DNA from: an uncultured Eubacteriales bacterium
Lineage (GTDB): Bacteria; Bacillota_I; Bacilli_A; RFN20; CAG-288
Direction of reading: 5' to 3'
DNA: 37,905 bases
NCBI GenBank assembly: GCA_900316035.1
Contig: ONBI01000012.1
Location: 1-37,905 of the forward strand
Positions 32,856-37,905 of the stretch are shown piece by piece (the first letter of the stretch is position 1; every line of letters begins with the position of its first letter). The notes below the pieces were generated by a model that was not told the origin of the DNA, ran no database searches, and saw only the letters and a program-made list of their open reading frames with translations. The position numbers and the translations under genes are program-made.

Positions 32856-33245
32856 TTATACAGCAGGTGGAAGAAACGCGAATAACAGGCAGAAAAAGAG
32901 ACAAACCATTCCGTAGATGAGCCATGGTAACCAGATCCATCCCTTCTCTTCGCGGCTTTCTCTTTTCTGCTCTTTGTACTCGTAAGCGTCTTTATATTTG
33001 AGCGGGTCTCCTTTGCGCCAACTGGATAACCAGTTAGCAAACTGAAAAGCGAAGAGATCGAAGACCCCCGTTCTACCGATAAAGCGCAGAGCATCATAAC
33101 TGAGAAAAACAATAGTCGGAATCAAAAAGATATCGCTTAAATTCCATGAGGAAAAGAAGTACATCGGAAGAAAGTACACGACAAATGCGATGATTCCGAA
33201 GAGATAACAGAGAATCTCTTTCTTTGTTTTTTCGGTGATGAGCAT
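32856..33245 (-). CDS. Small membrane protein of unknown function (DUF3899-like?)
   Basis: The 129-residue protein has helices near residues 10-30, 35-55 and 103-126, with a conserved-looking middle (GRTGVFDLFAFQFANW) and a charged loop (DAYEYKEQKRESREEK). The FD-x-x-x-x-x-F pattern followed by a basic/Tyr-rich loop resembles the DUF3899 family, which I cannot confirm. The ATG at 33245 is preferred; an upstream TTG at 33263 would lie inside the tail of the preceding terminator. It sits between the protease gene and oppA on the same strand, so it may be read through from the protease promoter. Confidence 0.6.
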   Translation of the reverse strand: MLITEKTKKEILCYLFGIIAFVVYFLPMYFFSSWNLSDIFLIPTIVFLSYDALRFIGRTGVFDLFAFQFANWLSSWRKGDPLKYKDAYEYKEQKRESREEKGWIWLPWLIYGMVCLFFCLLFAFLPPAV

Positions 33246-33262
33246 ACCTAGAAAAGCCAGCA

Positions 33263-33293
33263 AAGGCCTCGGAAAGAATCTTTCCGGGGCCTT
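33263..33293 (-). terminator. Terminator after the subtilisin-family protease gene
   Basis: A 14-bp stem, AAGGCCCCGGAAAG / CTTTCCGAGGCCTT (one G-U pair), closes a three-base loop. On the minus strand it is followed by TGCTGGCTTTT, a poor U-tract, so read-through into the next gene is possible. Confidence 0.75.
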
Positions 33294-33315
33294 GTGGATT
33301 TCAAAAAATCGGAAA

Positions 33316-33421
33316 TTACTTATCTTCTCTCTTCTTCTTAAGGGCTAAGCCCGTGCCAAGAAGAGCAAGAGCACCGACAATAGTCGAAGCGGCAGCGACA
33401 GAACCGAAGCAACCACCCTTC
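33316..33421 (-). other. C-terminal GGC-type sorting-like tail of the protease
   Basis: The last 35 codons read, in order, KKGGCFGSVAAAS, a 19-residue hydrophobic helix with repeated Leu/Ala/Gly, and the basic end ALKKKREDK. The architecture (motif, helix, positive charges) is that of a sorting signal, but the motif is GGCFGS rather than LPXTG. It could be a plain membrane anchor, or the Cys could be a processing or lipidation site. Confidence 0.6.
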
Positions 33422-36400
33422 TTATTGTCATCCGTAGTATTAGAGGAAGAGGAAGTCGTAGAGCTAGTAGTAGAGGAAGTCGAAGAAGTGCTGTCACCAG
33501 GTTTCACAATCGCAGTCGAAAGTTCGAAGCCGACATCATCCTTCGACATATGGATGACTAAGAGACCAGAAGCCGAATCATAGGTGAAGTCATCGGTAGC
33601 GACATTGCTGAGCTTGACTGTGACATCGCTCTTGCTGAGACCCGAAGCGATGAAGACATAGACATAGTAATCCTTGGTGATGTTGATGTCGTTATCCTTG
33701 GAGTCGACGATAGAGACGGTGTAATAATGCGAAGTCGGATCCTCTTCGGTGATGTGGAAATCATTGGACGAAGTTAAGAACGAACCGCCGACAAAGGAAG
33801 AAAGATCGCTCGGATGGATGAGGAACTTGCTGGCGTTATGAGCATAGTCTTCGAGAGTGATCAGAACCTTATCGTTCTTGACCTGGTTGGTCGAAAGAGT
33901 GTTGGTGAAGGTAGTAACACCATCACTACCGACACTCGAACGGGCAGCGATCGAACCGAAGAGAGCTGTAGCAGCACCCTTGGACTTAAGTTCGACCAAG
34001 GTCTTACCGGAAGAATTCTTCGAAGCGGAGATGCTGGAGATCTGTGGAGCCGTCTTATCGACCGTGAGGGTATAAGACTTGGTGTAAGTCTTACCCGTAC
34101 CACGGGTGACAAAGTTGAAGGCTAAAGTGTAATCCCCTTCCGCAACTTTGCTAATATCGATTTCACCATAAGCACGGTGGAAGACGATATTTTCACCACT
34201 GGTGACAACCCAGGACTTTTCAATACCGGCCTCCGCAGTGTTAACAGCAGCATTCGTGGAATAGAGATAGAGGTCACCTAAAGTTCCATTACTGACAGCA
34301 GTGGTTCCCTTGGTAAGAGTCCAAGAAGCGCTGGAGAGCGAACGGTTGACGAAGAAGGAAGCGTGAATGACATCCGAAGTCTTCGTAGCACCGGCATAGA
34401 GGTGAGTCTTATCCTCCGAAGCACCGTTCAAGGAGAGCAGATCGTTACCGTTAGCCTGAAGGCTGGAGTTACCGAGAACCGCAGAGGTGAGTTTGCTTTC
34501 GGATAAGGCAGCACCGGAAGCGGAGAGAGTCGAACCCGCATAGTTGTTCGGCTTCGCATACTGGGCATTGAGGTTCTTGAGGTAATTGGTGACAAGATCG
34601 GAGTTGTAGATGTGCTTCGAATCCTTCTCGAAGTCGAAGTCTTCAACCGGTTTACCGACCGTGTAATCACCATAGAAGCCCATATAAGGCATAGTCAGAA
34701 CATAATCTTCATCTTCGGTATCGGTCGGAGTGAGCTTGAGGAAGCCTTCGACATAAGTGCCACCGGCATCCTTGAAGTACTTGGCAAGATAATCCTTGAG
34801 ATCCATATTCTCAACGTTCGCGACGTTGGAATCACCCCAGTCCTTGTTTACCTTGAGGTTATCGATACGGATCTTAGCCGTAGCAGTAGCCGTCTCACCG
34901 GCCTTGACTGTGACAGTAGTAGTTCCACCGGCAGACATCGTGGTGTAGCCATTGGTGAGGTTATCATCATTGACCGACATCGTCGGATAACCGATGAAAG
35001 TCGGATAGGTCGAAAGATCGTCTTTTTTGAAGGTGACCGAGCTATCGTAACCGACCGTCTGCGAACGGCTCGAAGTTTCCTCAGCCGCATAGGATTCATG
35101 CGTTTCCTGAATGCGGAGAGAAGGAATCATGACCGAGATAGTCGGAGTGTAGGTGCGATCGGTATCGGAATCGTTGTGAATCGTATAGTCGAAAGTGATG
35201 TAGTCTTCGCCAGTGTTAGCAAAGTCACCGTTTTCGACATATAAGTCATCCTTATTCTTCAGTTCAGCCTTCGCTTCCACCTCGTTTTCAAATCCACCGA
35301 GATCGTTGTTCTTGGTAGTGATATAGGAATCCGCCTTGAGGATCGAAGAAGCATTGATACGTCCAGCACCCTGCATACGCGGAGAAGCCTCCGTTTTACG
35401 GGCGGCATCGTCGAGCTGGTCGGCAGTAGCCATCGCCTTCATCGAAAGTTTCTTCTTTTCGGCAAGATAATCATCGGCGTTGGAAGCCTTCTTAGTGCCG
35501 TTGTTATCCGGATTCTTCTCACCTAAGACAAGAGCCATCGCACCGGAGAGGTTCGGAGTGGCCATAGAAGTACCGGACATGAATTCATAACCATAAAGGT
35601 CAGAGACCGAAGTTTGCGAAGCAGAAGGATCGTTTGCAGAAATCGCATTGACCGCACCCATGATGTTTCCACCCGGAGCAGCAATCGTCGGACCGAAATC
35701 AAGGTTATAAGCCGGACCATCGTTCGAGAAGGAAGAAACGATGTTACCATCGTTAGCAACTTCGACCTTATCCTTCGCAATGTTGATAGTACCGACACCA
35801 CCGGCAACAGCAGTAGTACCATAACCGGCATCGGTCGACTTCGGAGTCTGGACATAAGAACCCCAAGTCGGGATAGTGCTCTGGAAAACGAAGCAGACCG
35901 GGATAGACGGAGAGTAGTTAGCAAAGTCCATAGAGAAGTTGAAAGTAGAAGAAGCATCGTTATTGATAACAATCAAAGCGATAGCACCATTGTTTTCAGC
36001 AAGTTTGGTCTTGTTGACGAAAGTGAGGTTACCACGGTTGACAACGGCAATCTTGCCTTTGACAGCAGCTTCTCCGCCGATAGCCTGGTAATCCGCACTG
36101 GAGCCATAGCCCGGAACATAGACATAATCGAACTGGCCGTTATTATCCGGATAATCAGAGAGTAAATCGGTAAGAGCACGGTCCTTATCGAAGGTCTGGG
36201 TCGTCGAATGGACAACCTGATCCTTGAAAGCAATCGCGGAAGAATTCGTCGCTTTAGAGCTCTTGACGAGCATGATGGAACTATAGTAAGCCTTGTCAGG
36301 GTTAGAAGAAGCGACGACATTCGTCACTTCATCGTAAAGAGCATCTCCACCGACAATACCGGTTTCGACCGTATCGGTCGTCCAATCGGAATAGCCGTTG

Positions 36401-37509
36401 GAAGAAGAATAGGTCGACTTACCGGAGTTACCGGCAGCGAAGTTGACGATGGTTCCGACATCGTAGCAGGCTTTCGCAGCTTTGTAAGTAGCGGAATCGA
36501 CGGAATCGTCGTTCGAATATAAATCGGAACCTAAGGAGAGGTTGACGATATCGAGCTTCATCTTCGCGGCATCGTTTAAAGCACCGATGATAGCATCGGA
36601 GCTGGCACCGCTGGCATTATCACCGAAAACCTTGAGGACAGCGACCTGGGCATTCGGAGCAATACCCTGGAATTCATCACCGTTTGCAGCCGACAAAGAA
36701 GCGACATGAGTTCCGTGGATATTGTCTTCAACCGTCGGAGCGGAAACACCATCTTTCGCTGGGTTGACGTTCGTATCCTTATCCGCATAGTCATACGCGT
36801 AGAAAATCTTGTTGTTGATGTGGGTATATTTATGACCGAGATTCAAAGCATCGATTGCCGTAGTCTTATACGGAGCATCGGCATCGGCAAGATCCTTAAA
36901 CGCAGCGGCATTGAGATGCGAACCATAAGCAGAGGATTTTTCGGCCTCATTTCTTTCCGTAGTTCCGGCAACCTGGTTGAGGAAAAGACCAGTATCGGCA
37001 ATACCGATCGTGACACCACGGCCACCGAAAGAATCATTTCCGGTGACAGCCTTGATATCATCGGCAGTCGCCTTCATGGTTTCGGCCGAATAGTTCCCGA
37101 GCTTCATCGCCTTGATTTCATCATCGGTAGCACCAGCAGCGGTAGAAGTTACGGCTTCCGGGCGGGCATAGGTATGCGAAATCTGAACATCGCTGACTCC
37201 AGGGATGGAGGCGATCTTCTTCGCATTCGAAGCGGTCGTCTTGATCGAGAAGCCGTTGAAGACAGTATCGTAGACGAAGGTTATTTCATACGAATCCTTG
37301 TCTAAAAGATACTTGACCTCATTGAGAACTTCGTTGCGGGTCTTACTGGCCCCTTCGTCGGACGGATTTCCCTCAGCTTCGACGATGTAGGTGTTCTCCG
37401 CTTTCTTGACGCTGTCGCCTAAAGCAGCATCGAAATCAACAGAGCGGGAAGCTACAAAACCTAAGCCGAGGACAGTAGCAGTAGATAATAAAGTAATAAC
37501 TTTTTTCAT
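33316..37509 (-). CDS. Secreted subtilisin-family (S8) serine protease with PA domain and C-terminal membrane tail
   Basis: The 1397-residue exoprotease starts with a Sec signal (MKKVITLLSTATVLGLGFVA; no lipobox) and a propeptide/inhibitor I9-like region to about residue 115. The catalytic triad is Asp172 (GIADTGLF), His265 (NIHGTHVAS) and Ser648 (MSGTSMATP); Asn361 supplies the oxyanion hole (FAAGNSG). A PA domain is inserted between His and Ser at about 470-560. Beta-sandwich Fn3-like domains follow, as in lactocepin/C5a peptidase. The tail is a Ser/Thr-rich stretch, then KKGGCFGSVAAAS, a hydrophobic helix and KKKREDK. No LPXTG motif is present. The ATG at 37509 is chosen for the signal peptide and the GGAGAG upstream. 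It likely makes peptides for the Opp importer downstream. Confidence 0.93.
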   Translation of the reverse strand: MKKVITLLSTATVLGLGFVASRSVDFDAALGDSVKKAENTYIVEAEGNPSDEGASKTRNEVLNEVKYLLDKDSYEITFVYDTVFNGFSIKTTASNAKKIASIPGVSDVQISHTYARPEAVTSTAAGATDDEIKAMKLGNYSAETMKATADDIKAVTGNDSFGGRGVTIGIADTGLFLNQVAGTTERNEAEKSSAYGSHLNAAAFKDLADADAPYKTTAIDALNLGHKYTHINNKIFYAYDYADKDTNVNPAKDGVSAPTVEDNIHGTHVASLSAANGDEFQGIAPNAQVAVLKVFGDNASGASSDAIIGALNDAAKMKLDIVNLSLGSDLYSNDDSVDSATYKAAKACYDVGTIVNFAAGNSGKSTYSSSNGYSDWTTDTVETGIVGGDALYDEVTNVVASSNPDKAYYSSIMLVKSSKATNSSAIAFKDQVVHSTTQTFDKDRALTDLLSDYPDNNGQFDYVYVPGYGSSADYQAIGGEAAVKGKIAVVNRGNLTFVNKTKLAENNGAIALIVINNDASSTFNFSMDFANYSPSIPVCFVFQSTIPTWGSYVQTPKSTDAGYGTTAVAGGVGTINIAKDKVEVANDGNIVSSFSNDGPAYNLDFGPTIAAPGGNIMGAVNAISANDPSASQTSVSDLYGYEFMSGTSMATPNLSGAMALVLGEKNPDNNGTKKASNADDYLAEKKKLSMKAMATADQLDDAARKTEASPRMQGAGRINASSILKADSYITTKNNDLGGFENEVEAKAELKNKDDLYVENGDFANTGEDYITFDYTIHNDSDTDRTYTPTISVMIPSLRIQETHESYAAEETSSRSQTVGYDSSVTFKKDDLSTYPTFIGYPTMSVNDDNLTNGYTTMSAGGTTTVTVKAGETATATAKIRIDNLKVNKDWGDSNVANVENMDLKDYLAKYFKDAGGTYVEGFLKLTPTDTEDEDYVLTMPYMGFYGDYTVGKPVEDFDFEKDSKHIYNSDLVTNYLKNLNAQYAKPNNYAGSTLSASGAALSESKLTSAVLGNSSLQANGNDLLSLNGASEDKTHLYAGATKTSDVIHASFFVNRSLSSASWTLTKGTTAVSNGTLGDLYLYSTNAAVNTAEAGIEKSWVVTSGENIVFHRAYGEIDISKVAEGDYTLAFNFVTRGTGKTYTKSYTLTVDKTAPQISSISASKNSSGKTLVELKSKGAATALFGSIAARSSVGSDGVTTFTNTLSTNQVKNDKVLITLEDYAHNASKFLIHPSDLSSFVGGSFLTSSNDFHITEEDPTSHYYTVSIVDSKDNDINITKDYYVYVFIASGLSKSDVTVKLSNVATDDFTYDSASGLLVIHMSKDDVGFELSTAIVKPGDSTSSTSSTTSSTTSSSSNTTDDNKKGGCFGSVAAASTIVGALALLGTGLALKKKREDK

Positions 37510-37703
37510 GACGTTACTCTCCTTTCGAATAAACAAGAGTGATTTTAAAAGAGTAGGAAACAAAAAGAAAGAAAGTTTTATGTGAAGAAATCGTGGGCTT
37601 TTCCTAAAGTTTTGGCAGAAATTGAGAAAAAGTGCCTCTTTTTTTCTTTTCTAACCGAGAATCCTTAAAGAAGTCTTAAAAAAGTGATTTTCGCACTTGG
37701 GGT

Positions 37704-37726
37704 TGGAAACGCTTACAGCAAATATA
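37704..37726 (-). promoter_or_regulatory. cre-like site overlapping a candidate promoter of the protease gene
   Basis: TGGAAACGCTTACA (37704-37717, plus-strand reading) matches the cre consensus TGNAANCGNTNNCA at every fixed position. On the minus strand a TATATT (37721-37726) lies just upstream, so the cre would cover the transcription start and should repress. The leader would be about 200 bases long; the stretch 37510-37703 shows no other supported element. Confidence 0.5.
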
Positions 37727-37753
37727 TCTTGTAAAACATCACGGATTCTTTCG

Positions 37754-37795
37754 AAAAAAAGAGGAGAGAACCCTACTCACAGGGTCCTCACCTCT
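37754..37795 (-). terminator. Terminator of the gene entering from the right edge
   Basis: On the minus strand AGAGGTGAGGACCCT pairs with AGGGTTCTCTCCTCT (three interrupted helical segments) and is followed by TTTTTTTCG. It begins 9 bases after the stop codon at 37804. Confidence 0.85.
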
Positions 37796-37803
37796 TACCT
37801 TAC

Positions 37804-37905
37804 TTATATATCATGACGAATCAATGAATTAGGTACACAAATCGGATTCCAAGGCAAGAAATGACCTTGCAGGGGCTGAAAAGTCCCTTTTTCTTTAGTT
37901 TCCGC
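37804..37905 (-). CDS. 3' end of a gene of unknown function
   Basis: The minus strand is open from the window edge to TAA at 37804-37806, 33 codons, reading ETKEKGTFQPLQGHF and then LPWNPICVPNSLIRHDI. It is supported as a real gene end because a strong terminator begins 9 bases after the stop. The second frame is also open over most of this length but stops further from the terminator. I do not recognise the family from this tail. Confidence 0.5.
   Translation of the reverse strand, partial: AETKEKGTFQPLQGHFLPWNPICVPNSLIRHDI

Noticed and set aside
33246..33263. TTG start extending the small membrane protein by six residues
   Set aside because: It would place the start in the tail of the preceding terminator; the ATG at 33245 gives a normal membrane protein.
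37871..37888. Plus-strand terminator-like hairpin AGGGGCT-GAAA-AGTCCCT followed by TTTTTCTTT
   Set aside because: It lies inside the 3' end of the minus-strand partial gene, and no plus-strand gene precedes it; with only 7 bp and one G-U pair it is likely chance.
1..37905. CRISPR arrays, tRNA or rRNA genes, insertion sequences, phage genes
   Set aside because: I saw no regularly spaced repeats, cloverleaf sequences, transposase or integrase genes in the window.

Overview
The window looks like a chromosomal segment of an uncultured, fermentative, low-to-mid GC Firmicute. The closest fit is the Bacilli/Mollicutes-like branch (the Erysipelotrichales, RF39, Acholeplasma neighbourhood). Reasons: every exported solute-binding protein is a lipoprotein with a Bacillota-type lipobox; purine-riboswitch and CcpA-type cre logic is present; intrinsic terminators follow most genes; there is a pyruvate formate-lyase and a clostridial-type [FeFe] hydrogenase; and the oligopeptide transporter subunits are greatly enlarged, as in Mollicutes relatives. 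TGA is a true stop (metG, the MBL hydrolase, oppB and oppD all end in it), so this is not a code-4 mollicute. The taxonomic placement is inference.

Positions 1-3610, minus strand: purine salvage. Adenine deaminase is followed by a BMP-family nucleoside-binding lipoprotein and the first codons of its ABC ATPase. A guanine-class purine riboswitch, a TATAAT promoter and a perfect cre-like site lie before the lipoprotein gene. A vestige of a second lipoprotein gene lies after it.

Positions 4013-10588, plus strand: anaerobic pyruvate and hydrogen metabolism. pflB and pflA are translationally coupled. They are followed by a monomeric [FeFe] hydrogenase with an N-terminal 4Fe-4S array, then by a lipoprotein and a SsuC/TauC-like permease whose ATPase is not in the window.

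Positions 10646-21900: housekeeping and small genes. These are pyrG (with a long structured leader), metG, a metallo-beta-lactamase-fold hydrolase, a TM2 protein, a superoxide reductase that lacks its desulforedoxin centre, a 710-residue lipoprotein, a zinc-ribbon membrane protein, rpmE, and a 919-residue protein that reads like an SF1 helicase with both Walker motifs destroyed.

Positions 21947-37509, minus strand: a peptide-foraging region. A very large secreted subtilisin-family protease with an unusual GGC-type membrane tail lies upstream of a small membrane gene and the complete oppABCDF operon. Four of the five Opp subunits are remodelled. OppA carries a Big_2-like domain. OppC carries an extracytoplasmic domain of about 465 residues. 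OppD has a coiled coil of about 420 residues, built from internal duplications, inserted in its ATPase helical subdomain. OppF has a four-helix membrane domain fused to its N-terminus plus its own charged insertion. This is the most unusual system in the window. cre-like sites recur upstream of bmp, pflB, the 710-residue lipoprotein, oppA and the protease, which suggests one carbon-catabolite regulon for nutrient scavenging. The last 102 bases hold the 3' end of another minus-strand gene.
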